The notes under the pieces: model-generated
Databases searched by the model: none
Seen by the model: only the letters and a program-made list of their open reading frames with translations
Told to the model about the DNA's origin: nothing
Shown here: positions 33,638 to 42,739 of the stretch, one piece after another
Numbering within the stretch: the first letter of the stretch is position 1
How the letters are laid out: each line of letters opens with the position of its first letter
Made by a program: the position numbers and the translations under genes
Source of the DNA: Ruegeria pomeroyi
GTDB lineage: Bacteria; Pseudomonadota; Alphaproteobacteria; Rhodobacterales; Rhodobacteraceae
DNA: 64,000 nucleotides
Direction: 5' to 3'
Assembly: GCF_021405525.1 (NCBI RefSeq)
Contig: NZ_JAGQAG010000003.1
Location: forward strand, 117,763-181,762

Positions 33638-34563
33638 TGGCTGTTCTTCTTCTTGCCGAAGTCAACAATGGTGAACTGTCGATGGACGCGACCGCAAAGG
33701 CGGTCACCGCGTCCAAGGCCCTGGGCGACGTGACGGTTCTGTGCGCCGGCGCATCCGCCGCCGACGCCGCGAAAGAAGCCGCGACAATTGATGGCGTGGC
33801 CAAGGTGCTGGTCGCCGAAGACCCCGCGCTGGGTCATCGCCTGGCGGAATCGACCGCCGACCTGATCGTGTCGCTGGCAGGCGATTACGATCACATCGTG
33901 GCGCCCGCCACCACCGACGCCAAGAACGTGCTGCCCCGCGTGGCCGCGCTGCTGGACGTGATGATGCTGACCGACGTCTCGGGCGTGGTCGATGCCGACA
34001 CGTTCGAGCGCCCGATCTATGCAGGTAACGCGATCCAGACGGTGAAATCGGGCGACGCGAAAAAGGTCGTGTCCTTCCGCACCGCCAGCTTCGACGCGGC
34101 CGGCACCGGTGGCTCGGCCGCCGTGGAAACCGTGGGCGGGGCCTCCGCTTCGGGCCTGTCGGAATGGGTCGAAGACAAGGTCGCCGAAAGCGACCGTCCC
34201 GAACTGACCTCGGCCGGTATCGTGGTGTCGGGCGGCCGTGGCGTCGGCTCGGAAGACGATTTCGCGCTGATCGAGAAACTGGCCGACAAGCTGGGCGCCG
34301 CCGTTGGCGCATCCCGCGCCGCCGTCGACTCGGGCTTTGCACCGAACGACTGGCAGGTTGGCCAGACCGGCAAGGTGGTCGCGCCTGACCTGTATATTGC
34401 CGTCGGCATCTCGGGTGCGATCCAGCACCTTGCGGGCATGAAGGACAGCAAGATCATCGTCGCGATCAACAAGGACGAAGAGGCCCCGATCTTCCAGGTG
34501 GCCGATTACGGTCTGGTCGCCGACCTGTTCGAAGCTGTGCCTGAACTGACCGACAAGCTGTAA
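33637..34563 (+). CDS. etfA: Electron transfer flavoprotein alpha subunit
   Basis: 308 residues from the ATG at 33637 (an in-frame GTG one codon upstream is less likely). The FAD domain is clear: [43 protein letters not shown] and [20 protein letters not shown]. It passes electrons to ETF-ubiquinone oxidoreductase, not seen in this window. A strong terminator follows. Confidence 0.96.
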   Translation: MAVLLLAEVNNGELSMDATAKAVTASKALGDVTVLCAGASAADAAKEAATIDGVAKVLVAEDPALGHRLAESTADLIVSLAGDYDHIVAPATTDAKNVLPRVAALLDVMMLTDVSGVVDADTFERPIYAGNAIQTVKSGDAKKVVSFRTASFDAAGTGGSAAVETVGGASASGLSEWVEDKVAESDRPELTSAGIVVSGGRGVGSEDDFALIEKLADKLGAAVGASRAAVDSGFAPNDWQVGQTGKVVAPDLYIAVGISGAIQHLAGMKDSKIIVAINKDEEAPIFQVADYGLVADLFEAVPELTDKL

Positions 34564-34581
34564 GTCCATTGCAAAAATTAC

Positions 34582-34613
34582 AAAAAGGCCCGCCTGTTTT
34601 GTCGGGCCTTTTT
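34582..34613 (+). terminator. Rho-independent terminator after etfA
   Basis: AAAAAGGCCCG (34582-34592) pairs with CGGGCCTTTTT (34603-34613), an 11-base stem with a 10-base loop and A and T tracts on the two sides, so it could work in both directions. Confidence 0.93.
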
Positions 34614-34716
34614 GTACGAGCCGAATGGGCGGCGCGTTGATTGGAAAAATCCGGATGCGCACGGTCCGAAGCCGTGTGACGCTCCGTCAGAACGGCTCGG
34701 GTTCATTGTCGAGAAA

Positions 34717-34732
34717 AAAAACACTTGTTAGA
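34717..34732. promoter_or_regulatory. Degenerate operator, site 2 of the CTAAC-N4-GTTAG set
   Basis: The right arm GTTAGA is perfect; the left arm is AAAAC in place of CTAAC. It lies 38 bases before the ATG of the next dehydrogenase gene, the same placement as site 1. Because one arm is weak it may bind less tightly. Confidence 0.5.
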
Positions 34733-34769
34733 TTTCCTCAATGCAAGCATGACTCGATAGGAATAAAAC

Positions 34770-35927
34770 ATGTCTCTGATCAAGAACTCCCCGAGTTGGG
34801 CAGTGGATGAACACAAGATGTTCGCCGATAGTACACGCAGGCTTTTCGATGCAGAGATGGCTCCGAAGATTGAAAAATGGGCGGAGCAGGGAATTGTTGA
34901 CCGCGACTTCTGGAAAACAGTCGGTCAGCAGGGTGTCATGGGTGGCTCGATTGCCGAAGAATATGGTGGTTTCGGTGGCGGCATCGGGTTCGACGCGATT
35001 ACCGTCTACGAGCAGGGGCGCACCGGTGATACGGGTTGGGGCTATGGGATTCAGTCCATCGTAATCCATTATCTCAACGCATATGGCAGTGAGGAACAGA
35101 AGAAAAAGTGGTTGCCGAAACTGGTCAGCGGCGACAGCGTTGCGGCGATTGCCATGACCGAGCCTGGAACGGGCTCTGACCTCCAGAACGTACAAACCTA
35201 TGCGGAAAAGGATGGCAACCACTACAAGATCAACGGTTCGAAGATCTTTATCACAAACGGGCACACGGCGGATCTCGTTGTTATCGTGGCAAAGACCGAT
35301 CGCAACGCCGGCGCCAAGGGCGTTTCGTTGATCGTTCTGGAAACCGAGGGCGCCGAGGGCTTTCGCCGGGGACGGAACCTGAAGAAACTGGGTATGAAAG
35401 GTTCGGATACTGCTGAGCTGTTCTTCGAGGATGTGCGCGTGCCCACGGCGAACCTGCTTGGTCCGGAAGAGGGGCAGGGGTTCTACCAGCTGATGAAGCA
35501 GCTGCCTTGGGAGCGGCTGATGATCGGCATTACCGCGCTCGGTTTTATTGATTTTGCGATCGATGAAACGGTGAAATATGTTCAGGACCGCAAGGCATTT
35601 GGAAGCCGGATCATGGACTTCCAGAATACACGCTTCAAACTGGCGGAATGCAAAACCAAGGCCGAATTGCTACGTTCTTTCGTAAATGACGGGCTCGCGC
35701 GTCTTGAAGCGGGCGAACTTGATGCGGCCACGGCTTCGATGGCGAAATGGTGGGGCAGCCAGACGCAGAACGAGGTCATGCATGAATGCCTGCAACTGCA
35801 CGGCGGTTACGGTTTCATGATGGAATACCCCATCGCGCGACTTTATGCCGACAGCAGGGTCCAGATGATCTATGGCGGCACCAACGAGATCATGAAGGAA
35901 CTGATCGCACGCTCGATGGATGTTTGA
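34770..35927 (+). CDS. Acyl-CoA dehydrogenase, long-chain type
   Basis: 385 residues. It has AMTEPGTGSDLQ, FITNGHTADLVV and the C-terminus IYGGTNEIMKELIARSM, exactly the long-chain dehydrogenase pattern where the usual Glu of IYEGT is Gly. The Glu in LPWERLMIG then acts as base in that subfamily. It is monocistronic between a terminator and convergent CoA-transferase genes. Preceded by operator site 2. Confidence 0.92.
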   Translation: MSLIKNSPSWAVDEHKMFADSTRRLFDAEMAPKIEKWAEQGIVDRDFWKTVGQQGVMGGSIAEEYGGFGGGIGFDAITVYEQGRTGDTGWGYGIQSIVIHYLNAYGSEEQKKKWLPKLVSGDSVAAIAMTEPGTGSDLQNVQTYAEKDGNHYKINGSKIFITNGHTADLVVIVAKTDRNAGAKGVSLIVLETEGAEGFRRGRNLKKLGMKGSDTAELFFEDVRVPTANLLGPEEGQGFYQLMKQLPWERLMIGITALGFIDFAIDETVKYVQDRKAFGSRIMDFQNTRFKLAECKTKAELLRSFVNDGLARLEAGELDAATASMAKWWGSQTQNEVMHECLQLHGGYGFMMEYPIARLYADSRVQMIYGGTNEIMKELIARSMDV

Positions 35928-35948
35928 TCCGTCCGGTGCCGGGTGGGG

Positions 35949-37115
35949 CTATTCCCTGCCCGGTCCCAGAATTTCGTCGCTGTGTTCCCCAAGTCGCGGG
36001 GCCGGGCGATGATCATGTCGCGCAGGGGTCGCCGAAAAGCGAGCCGGCGGGCGTGTCGTCCAGATCGCACCTTCGGTCGGGTGATCAATCCGTTGAAAGA
36101 ACCCGGTTGCGGCAAGATGGGGATCGTTCGGCAAATCTGACAGGTTGCGCACTGGCATGGCGGGTATGTCGGCCTGCTCCATGAGGTCAAGCCACTCATC
36201 TGTGGTCCGGGTCAGCGCAATCTGCGCCACCATATCGTATACTGCGCCGATGTTGCGGCTTCGGGCATCCATGTCAGTGACCCAGACATGGTCGATCATG
36301 TCGTCGCGCCCGACCGCCTGAAAGAACCGCGCCCATTGCACGTTGGTGTAGGGCAGAATGGTGATGTAGCCATCTGCGGTCTGAACCGGACGCCGGTGCG
36401 GAACCAGCATGCGGGCATAGCCGAAATCCTGCGGAGTCTCCTCGAAGGTGGCGCCATCCATGTGTTCGGCCAGCAGGAAGGCGGCCAGCGTCTCAAACAT
36501 CGGAACTTCGACATGCTGGGCCTGTCCCGTACGCTCGCGGTGGAACAGGGCGCCCATCACGGCATAGGCGGCGGTCACGCCGCCAAGCTTGTCGGCCAGA
36601 ATTGTCGGGGCATAAGCGGGCGGTGCCTCGGGGTCGCGCAAGGTTGCCAGGCTGGCCAATCCCGACACCGACTGGACGGAATCGTCGAATGCTGGCTTGG
36701 CGGCATAGGGCCCGTCCTGTCCGAAACCGGTGGCGGATACCGTGATCAGGTTCGGGTTTTCCTGGCGCAGGGTTTCGGGATCCAAAGACAATCTGGCAAG
36801 CGCCGCAGGCCGGATGCTCGAAATCATCACATCGGCATCGATGAGCAGTTTGCGCAACTGATCGAGACCGGTTTGTGTTTTGAGGTCGAGTACGACACTG
36901 CGCTTGTTACGGTTGGTCCCCAGAAAAGCGGCCCCCATCAGCTTGTTGCGCGATGGCTGGACCTGGCGAAGAAGATCGCCCTCGGGGCCTTCCACCTTGA
37001 TCACATCGGCCCCCAGATCGCCCAGCATCTGCGTCGCCAAAGGTCCGAAAACTACAGAAGTCAGATCGACGATCTTCACGTCTTGAAGGATCGCCGGATT
37101 GTTCTCATCGGTCAT
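35949..37115 (-). CDS. CaiB/BaiF-type class III CoA-transferase
   Basis: 388 residues from the ATG at 37115; a GTG 12 bases upstream is possible. Family motifs: VVFGPLATQMLGDLGADVIK, VSATGFGQDGPYA and the Asp in LADKLGGVTA. It converges on the dehydrogenase at 34770-35927 (21 bases between stops) and is second in a two-gene unit with the next transferase upstream, which is controlled from operator site 3. Confidence 0.85.
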   Translation of the reverse strand: MTDENNPAILQDVKIVDLTSVVFGPLATQMLGDLGADVIKVEGPEGDLLRQVQPSRNKLMGAAFLGTNRNKRSVVLDLKTQTGLDQLRKLLIDADVMISSIRPAALARLSLDPETLRQENPNLITVSATGFGQDGPYAAKPAFDDSVQSVSGLASLATLRDPEAPPAYAPTILADKLGGVTAAYAVMGALFHRERTGQAQHVEVPMFETLAAFLLAEHMDGATFEETPQDFGYARMLVPHRRPVQTADGYITILPYTNVQWARFFQAVGRDDMIDHVWVTDMDARSRNIGAVYDMVAQIALTRTTDEWLDLMEQADIPAMPVRNLSDLPNDPHLAATGFFQRIDHPTEGAIWTTRPPARFSATPARHDHRPAPRLGEHSDEILGPGRE

Positions 37116-37145
37116 TTGATTGTCCACTTAGTTGCCTACCGTTTT

Positions 37146-38291
37146 TTATGAACAACGGCCGAACTCGGCGCGAAGGGCTTTGCCTTGCGCATCGAAGGCC
37201 GGGCAGGGGCCCAGTGCCGTTTCGCCGAGGCTGCGCCGGATCGGGGGGGTCGGGACGTTGATTTCACCGGAAGGCGTGCGAATTACGGACCGGTCAAGCT
37301 GGGGGTGACCGGACAGGGTCGCCACGTCGTTCACCGCGCCCGAGGCAATGCCCGCAGCGTCAAGCCGCTTCAGCATCTCGGCGCGGTCATGCGAGGCGAA
37401 CACGGCCTTGATGAGAACTTCGAGCGCGGGTTTGTTTTCAATTCGCGACGTGTTGTCATGGAACCGGGGGTCGGTTGCCAAAGCCGCATCGCCCAGTATG
37501 TGTTCACAGAACCGTTGCCATTCGCCGCTGTGCTGAACGGTAATGACGACAAGCTGACCGTCCTTGCATTCATAGGCCCCGTACGGGCAGATGACCGTGT
37601 GGTTCAGTCCGACACGAGGTGTCGGCTTGCCAAGGTGATCGTGATACAGCAGCGGAACCGACATCCAGTCGGCCATCACATCAAACATTGCCACGGAAAC
37701 GCCGCTGCCCTTGCCGGTGCGATCACGCCCGACAAGTGCTTCGCAGATTCCAGCATGGGCTGTCATACCGGTGGCGATATCGCAGACCGACACGCCCACC
37801 CGTCCTGGTCCGTCGGGTGTACCGGTCACTGATGCCAGACCGCTCTCGCATTGCACCAGAAGGTCATAGGCCTTGGCGTTGCGCATCGGGCCGTCTTCGC
37901 CATATCCGGTGATGTCGCAGGTCACGAGACGCGGGAAGCTCTCTCGCAGAGTCGCGGAATCGAGCCCGAGCTTGGCCAGCGCGCCAGGCAGCAGGTTCTG
38001 AATAAACACATCTGCGTTTTCCAGCATCCTGAGCAGGATTTCACGGTCTTCGTCGGCTTTAATGTCCAAGGCGACCGATTCTTTGCCTCGGTTCAGCCAT
38101 GTGAAATAGGCGCTTTCACCGTTGGCGGCGGTATCGTAGGCGCGGGCGAAATCGCCTGCGCCCTTGCGTTCGATCTTGATCACGCGCGCGCCGGCGTCGG
38201 CCAGCCGCGAGGAGCAAAAAGGCGCAGCGACTGCCTGTTCCAGCGCAACGACGAGTTTGCCGGAAAGGGGGGCTAAGTCTGAACCTGACAT
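37146..38291 (-). CDS. CaiB/BaiF-type class III CoA-transferase
   Basis: 381 residues. LEQAVAAPFCSSRLADAGAR, LNRGKESVALDIK, ITGYGEDGPMR, KAYDLLVQ and SVCDIATGMTAH (catalytic-type Asp) identify the family and place it near succinyl/mesaconyl/itaconate-type transferases rather than racemases. First gene of a minus-strand pair; its start lies 37 bases from operator site 3, and the DUF35-thiolase operon runs the other way. Confidence 0.86.
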   Translation of the reverse strand: MSGSDLAPLSGKLVVALEQAVAAPFCSSRLADAGARVIKIERKGAGDFARAYDTAANGESAYFTWLNRGKESVALDIKADEDREILLRMLENADVFIQNLLPGALAKLGLDSATLRESFPRLVTCDITGYGEDGPMRNAKAYDLLVQCESGLASVTGTPDGPGRVGVSVCDIATGMTAHAGICEALVGRDRTGKGSGVSVAMFDVMADWMSVPLLYHDHLGKPTPRVGLNHTVICPYGAYECKDGQLVVITVQHSGEWQRFCEHILGDAALATDPRFHDNTSRIENKPALEVLIKAVFASHDRAEMLKRLDAAGIASGAVNDVATLSGHPQLDRSVIRTPSGEINVPTPPIRRSLGETALGPCPAFDAQGKALRAEFGRCS

Positions 38292-38327
38292 GAGTTTCTC
38301 TCAATTGATCCTGAAAGGTTGACTAAA

Positions 38328-38343
38328 TCTAACAATTGTTAGA
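38328..38343. promoter_or_regulatory. Palindromic operator, site 3 of the CTAAC-N4-GTTAG set
   Basis: TCTAACAATTGTTAGA is a perfect 16-bp palindrome midway between divergent operons (start codons at 38291 minus and 38396 plus). One bound dimer could control both. The identical 16-mer occurs at 41989-42004. Confidence 0.82.
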
Positions 38344-38395
38344 AAGATTATCAATACGCTTGAACAAAGACTGGGTCGCTTGAAGGAGAACGCCT

Positions 38396-38773
38396 ATGCA
38401 GGATGCCAAAGGACCAGACCAGCTTTTCCAACGCGCGCTGGCAGAGGGAGAGATCCTGCTGCCCAAGTGCGACGACTGCGGGGCCTATCACTTTTTCCCG
38501 CGAGTCCTGTGTCCACATTGTCATGGCGCCGCGATTTCGTGGAAGCAGGCCACCGGCAAGGGACGGGTCTACACCACAACCGTCGTGCGCCGCAGCCAAA
38601 ACCGCGGTGGCGACTACAACGTGTGCATGGTCGAGCTTCAAGAGGGCGTTCGAATGATGAGCCGGGTCGAAGACATTGCACCGGGTGAGGTCGCCATCGA
38701 CATGGCTGTAACCGCTTTCGTGGGCGAGGCCGAGGGTGTTCCGGCCGTGCTCTTCAAGCCGTCGGAGGTATAA
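38396..38773 (+). CDS. DUF35 zinc-ribbon/OB-fold protein, partner of the next thiolase-like gene
   Basis: 125 residues. Rubredoxin-like zinc ribbon CDDC-x10-CPHC at about residues 25-41, then the OB-fold DUF35 part (GKGRVYTTTVVRR, VCMVELQEGVRMMSRV). DUF35 proteins bind SCP-x/thiolase-like partners, for example ChsH2-Ltp2 in steroid side-chain loss, and feed them acyl-CoA. The thiolase-like gene follows after 3 bases. A gene pair of this type points to carbon-carbon cleavage of a hydroxyacyl- or ketoacyl-CoA. Confidence 0.87.
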   Translation: MQDAKGPDQLFQRALAEGEILLPKCDDCGAYHFFPRVLCPHCHGAAISWKQATGKGRVYTTTVVRRSQNRGGDYNVCMVELQEGVRMMSRVEDIAPGEVAIDMAVTAFVGEAEGVPAVLFKPSEV

Positions 38774-38776
38774 GTC

Positions 38777-39928
38777 ATGACCACAGAACTTCGGGGGAAA
38801 TCCGCCATCGTGGGAACCGGTCATGCCGGTTTCGGAGAAGCCCATGGCCTGACGGCCTATGATGTCATGGCGCAATCTGCGCTTGCGGCGCTTGGCGATG
38901 CCGGGCTGAAACTGTCCGACGTCGACGGGCTGTTCTGCACCATGATGGAAGACAGCATGCCGGCGCTTATGGCGGCGGAGTATCTGGGCATCCAGCCCCG
39001 TTTCATTGATGGCACGATGTCGGGCGGTTCGTCCTTCGTAAACTACCTGACGTCCGCGACCATGGCGCTTGATGCCGGTCTGTGTGATGTCGCTCTTATC
39101 GTCTATGGCTCCAACCAGCGCACCGCATCGGGCAGACTCGTGACCGCTTCACGTCCGCCGGCCTACGAGGCGCCATATAATCCGCGCTATCCGATCTCGG
39201 CCTATGCGATGGCCGCAGCCCGGCACATGCATGAATATGGCACCACCCGAGAGCAGCTGGCCGACGTGGCCGTTGCTGCGCGGGCATGGGCACAACACAA
39301 CCCCGAAGCGTTCGAGCGCGGCCCGCTGACCCGAGAAGACGTGTTGGGCGCGCGCATGGTGGGCGATCCATTGACCGTGCGCGACTGTTGTCTTGTCACC
39401 GACGGCGGTGGCGCGATCGTGATGGTCCGCGCGGACCGCGCACGGGATTTCCCCAAGGTGCCTGTCTATGTGCTGGGCAGTGCGACGGCAAGCTCGCACC
39501 GGCAGATTTCCCAGATGAAGGATTTCACCGTGACCGCGGCCCGCGACTCGGGCGCGCGCGCCTTTGCGGCGGCCGGAGTGACCCCTGCGGATATCCAGGC
39601 GGTCGAGCTCTATGATGCCTTCACCATCAACACGATTTTGTTTCTCGAAGATCTTGGGTTCTGCGCCAAGGGCGAGGGAGGGGCCTTTGTCGAGGGCGGA
39701 CGCATCGCGCCTGGCGGCGTCTTGCCGGTGAACACGAATGGCGGCGGCCTGTCCTGCGTGCACCCCGGGATGTACGGCATCTTCACAGTGATCGAGGCTG
39801 CTCGTCAGATCCGTGGCGACGCGCCGGGCATTCAGTCGAAGGATATCGACCTGGCGCTGGCGCATGGCAACGGCGGTGTGCTGTCCAGCCAGGTCACGGC
39901 GATACTTGGATCGCAAAACACGCTCTGA
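38777..39928 (+). CDS. Thiolase-superfamily protein lacking the nucleophilic Cys (Ltp2-like, possible retro-aldolase)
   Basis: 383 residues with a thiolase fold (AIVGTGHAGFGEAHGLTAYD, VELYDAFTINTILF, TNGGGLSCVHPGMYG). Where condensing and cleaving thiolases have CASA or CASG, this protein reads TMSGGSSF, with Gly in the Cys position. SCP-x/Ltp2-like proteins with this change and a DUF35 partner act as aldolases that release propionyl-CoA or acetyl-CoA from side chains. The His of the HPG segment is kept. The reaction is inferred; acyl transfer without Cys would otherwise be hard to explain. Confidence 0.82.
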   Translation: MTTELRGKSAIVGTGHAGFGEAHGLTAYDVMAQSALAALGDAGLKLSDVDGLFCTMMEDSMPALMAAEYLGIQPRFIDGTMSGGSSFVNYLTSATMALDAGLCDVALIVYGSNQRTASGRLVTASRPPAYEAPYNPRYPISAYAMAAARHMHEYGTTREQLADVAVAARAWAQHNPEAFERGPLTREDVLGARMVGDPLTVRDCCLVTDGGGAIVMVRADRARDFPKVPVYVLGSATASSHRQISQMKDFTVTAARDSGARAFAAAGVTPADIQAVELYDAFTINTILFLEDLGFCAKGEGGAFVEGGRIAPGGVLPVNTNGGGLSCVHPGMYGIFTVIEAARQIRGDAPGIQSKDIDLALAHGNGGVLSSQVTAILGSQNTL

Positions 39929-39951
39929 CGGCAACTAAGGGAGGAAAGTAA

Positions 39952-40809
39952 ATGCCATTGGATTTCGAGGCACTGTCGAACTGGGACTTTGAGGAAATCG
40001 AACAGACGCTGACCGAGCGGGATACCATCCTGTATGCACTCGGCCTTGGGTTCGGCGAGGATCCGACCGACAAAAAGGAGCTGGCCTATGTCTATGAGGA
40101 CGGGCTCAAGGCAGTTCCCTCGATGGCGGTCATTTTGGGGTATCCCGGCTTCTGGCTGCGCGATCCCAAGACCGGCGTAAACTGGCAAAAAGTGCTGCAC
40201 GGAGAACAGTGGCTCGACATCTACAAGCCGCTGCCGACACATGGCCGGATTGTCGGCCGCAGCAAGATCGACTTCATCGCCGACAAGGGCGAGGGCAAGG
40301 GAGCCGTCATTTACCAAAGCCGTGATATTATCGACGCGGACAGCGGTGAAAAACTGGCGCGCGTGGCGATGTCGGCTTTCTGTCGCGGTGATGGGGGGTT
40401 CGGCGGTGAGAACCAGGCAGGTCCGGCACCCGCAGTGCTACCTGACCGGGCGCCTGATCACATATGTGATATCGATACCCTGCCCCGCCAAGCCCTTATT
40501 TATCGTCTCAGCGGTGATTTCAATCCGCTTCACGCTGACCCGGATGTGGCCCGTTCTGTCGGGTTCGACCGCCCGATCCTGCATGGTCTGGCGACCTATG
40601 GGCTGGCGGCCCGGGCGATTCTAAAGACGTTGCTTGACTATGATTCTGCCCGGCTTGTCGGTCTGGATGTTCGGTTCTCGGCTCCGGTCTATCCCGGCGA
40701 AACCGTGCGGTTCGAAATCTGGGAAGAGGACGGCGAGGTCCGGTTTCGAGCGTCTATTCCTGCACGCGACGTGGTTGTTCTGAACAACGGCGCAGCGCGC
40801 TTCGCCTGA
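39952..40809 (+). CDS. MaoC/hydratase-2 double hot-dog protein
   Basis: 285 residues with N- and C-terminal hot-dog halves. The C-terminal half has the hydratase-2 motif YRLSGDFNPLHADPDVARSV followed by GFDRPILHGL, with the catalytic Asp and His present. It would hydrate a trans-2-enoyl-CoA to the (R)-3-hydroxyacyl-CoA. The length equals the MFE-2-type hydratases used for bulky or branched acyl chains. Downstream of the DUF35-thiolase pair, it could make the aldolase substrate. AGGGAGGAA precedes the ATG. Confidence 0.9.
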   Translation: MPLDFEALSNWDFEEIEQTLTERDTILYALGLGFGEDPTDKKELAYVYEDGLKAVPSMAVILGYPGFWLRDPKTGVNWQKVLHGEQWLDIYKPLPTHGRIVGRSKIDFIADKGEGKGAVIYQSRDIIDADSGEKLARVAMSAFCRGDGGFGGENQAGPAPAVLPDRAPDHICDIDTLPRQALIYRLSGDFNPLHADPDVARSVGFDRPILHGLATYGLAARAILKTLLDYDSARLVGLDVRFSAPVYPGETVRFEIWEEDGEVRFRASIPARDVVVLNNGAARFA

Positions 40810-40813
40810 GGCA

Positions 40814-41956
40814 ATGAAGATGGCTCAACCTCTCAAGGATATCCTGGTGCTGGATTTCAGCACCCTTCTTCCCGGTCCGATGGCGACGCTCATGCTGTCC
40901 GAGGCCGGCGCCGAAGTGATCAAGTTCGAACGGCCCGGAGTCGGCGAGGACGCGCGCCAAACCGAGCCCAGGATCGACGGAGAGAGCATCGGATTTGCCG
41001 TGTTGAACCACGGCAAGCGATCGGTGGCCATCGACCTCAAGTCAAGGGGCGCAGTGGAACGTCTGCGCCCTTTGATCGAGAAGGCCGATGTTCTGGTAGA
41101 GCAGTTTCGTCCCGGCGTGATGGACCGGCTGGGGCTTGGTTATGAAGCGTTGCGAAAGATCAATCCCGGTCTCATCTATTGTTCGATCACCGGCTATGGC
41201 CAGACCGGACCAAAGGCCAGCGCCGCCGGCCACGATCTCAACTACGTCGGTGATGCGGGTATCCTGTCGCTCAGTCGCGGACCGGATGACCAGCCAACAG
41301 CCCCGTTCGGGCTGGTCGCCGATATCGGAGGCGGAACCTATCCTGCGGTGATGAATATCCTGCTGGCCCTGATTGCGCGGCAGGCAAGCGGGCAGGGGAC
41401 GCATCTGGATATCGCAATGGCCGAGGGGGCGTTCGCCTTTGCCTATTGGGCCCATGCCGAAGGTGTGATTGCCGGGCAGAACATCGAAAGCGGTTGCAGC
41501 CGTCTGACGGGTGGCCTGGCCCGTTATCGGCTTTATACGGCTGCGGACGGGCGTCAGATCGCCGTCGGCGCGTTGGAAGAAAAGTTCTGGCAGTCGTTCT
41601 GCGATGTCATTGGTTTGCCGGTGGCCCTTCGCGATGACTGGTCCGATCCAAATGCCTGTGCCGCAGAGGTTGCACGTCGTCTGAGGGAACACCCCTCGAC
41701 CCATTGGGAGCCTTTGCTGGCTGCGGCAGATTGCTGCTGTTCGGTCGTGAAGACGCCCGCCGAGGCGGCGCGTGGCCCGCATTTCAAAGCGCGTGACGTG
41801 TTCGGGCGGACCGTAAAAATCTCCGGCCGGGACGCGCCCGCTTTGCCGCTGCCAATTGCCCCGGAGTTCCGTTCTTCCGGAAATTCGGTCGGAGTTGCAG
41901 CCACTCTGGGCGAAGACAATACGCGTTATGGCTTGGACCAACCAAAGACAGAGTAA
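40814..41956 (+). CDS. Alpha-methylacyl-CoA racemase-like CaiB/BaiF protein
   Basis: 380 residues (a second ATG at 40820 is possible). The segment AGHDLNYVG has the His-Asp of alpha-methylacyl-CoA racemase, and LVADIGGGTY the second catalytic Asp. It would interconvert (2R)- and (2S)-methylacyl-CoA so that a stereospecific dehydrogenase can act. Starts 4 bases after the MaoC-type gene. Such a racemase implies a 2-methyl-branched substrate. A CoA-transferase role is less likely given the GHD motif. Confidence 0.83.
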   Translation: MKMAQPLKDILVLDFSTLLPGPMATLMLSEAGAEVIKFERPGVGEDARQTEPRIDGESIGFAVLNHGKRSVAIDLKSRGAVERLRPLIEKADVLVEQFRPGVMDRLGLGYEALRKINPGLIYCSITGYGQTGPKASAAGHDLNYVGDAGILSLSRGPDDQPTAPFGLVADIGGGTYPAVMNILLALIARQASGQGTHLDIAMAEGAFAFAYWAHAEGVIAGQNIESGCSRLTGGLARYRLYTAADGRQIAVGALEEKFWQSFCDVIGLPVALRDDWSDPNACAAEVARRLREHPSTHWEPLLAAADCCCSVVKTPAEAARGPHFKARDVFGRTVKISGRDAPALPLPIAPEFRSSGNSVGVAATLGEDNTRYGLDQPKTE

Positions 41957-41988
41957 ATCCCGTTGACGGGCAGGTTTTGAATCGGTAA

Positions 41989-42004
41989 TCTAACAATTGT
42001 TAGA
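41989..42004. promoter_or_regulatory. Palindromic operator, site 4 of the CTAAC-N4-GTTAG set
   Basis: TCTAACAATTGTTAGA, identical to site 3. It lies 15 bases before the ATG at 42020, overlapping the probable promoter or ribosome-binding region, so binding would repress the 42.0-47.5 kb operon. Confidence 0.82.
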
Positions 42005-42019
42005 AAAAAGGAGGGTCCA

Positions 42020-42739
42020 ATGGACAAGTCTGACGATGACCTGCCGACTGAAGCTGAGCGTTATGTCATGCCATCGCGCTTTGTGGAAAGCGATAGCTTG
42101 GAAGTGCAGGGTTTCGTGACATCGGCTTTGCGTGATCTTCCTGTGGGCGCAACCAATCGAGATAAGGCGATCCGCCTGTTCGAAGCGGTGCGCGACGATA
42201 TTCGCTATGATCCCTATTGTTTTGCGCTGGATGAGGACTCTTACCGTGCCAGCCGTATCGCTGGGGCGGAAGCGGCGTTTTGCGTTCCCAAGGCAATTCT
42301 TCTGGCGGCTTGTTTGCGTGCTGTGGGTATCCCTGCCGCTCTGGGGTTCGCGGATGTGCGCAACCACCTGAATACACCCAAGTTGCAGGAGTTGATGGGG
42401 ACCGATCTCTTTATCTACCACGGCTATGTTCAGCTGTGGTTGGGGAATGAGGCCTACAAGGTGACACCTGCATTCAACATGGAACTGTGTGAAAGATTCG
42501 GGGTCAAACCCCTGGTCTTCGACGGCTATCACGACGCGCTCTTTCATGAGTTCGACGAACAGAATCACCGGCACATGGAATATGTGAACGACCGTGGTCT
42601 CTATTTCGACGCGCCGATGGGTGAGTTCCTGGTGGCGTTCAAGCAAACCTATCCGAAGCTGGAAGAATTCAACCGCATCCGAATATCCAAGGATGCGAGC
42701 GGATACGATGACGGTTTCGCAAAGGAGGGTGCCTCTTGA
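42020..42739 (+). CDS. Transglutaminase-like protein
   Basis: 239 residues. The papain-like transglutaminase core is visible: the Cys segment EAAFCVPKAILLAACLRAVG, the His in YHGYVQLWLGN, and a later Asp-containing strand. Bacterial members act as proteases, amidases or peptide-bond formers. Its position first in a beta-oxidation operon is unexpected; it might hydrolyse an amide or amino-acid conjugate before CoA activation. It overlaps the next gene by 4 bases (TTGA), so it is coupled to it. Reaction unknown. Confidence 0.78.
   Translation: MDKSDDDLPTEAERYVMPSRFVESDSLEVQGFVTSALRDLPVGATNRDKAIRLFEAVRDDIRYDPYCFALDEDSYRASRIAGAEAAFCVPKAILLAACLRAVGIPAALGFADVRNHLNTPKLQELMGTDLFIYHGYVQLWLGNEAYKVTPAFNMELCERFGVKPLVFDGYHDALFHEFDEQNHRHMEYVNDRGLYFDAPMGEFLVAFKQTYPKLEEFNRIRISKDASGYDDGFAKEGAS

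Noticed and set aside
33508..34662. 384-codon minus-strand frame
   Set aside because: Antisense to etfA, which is certain; typical GC-rich shadow.
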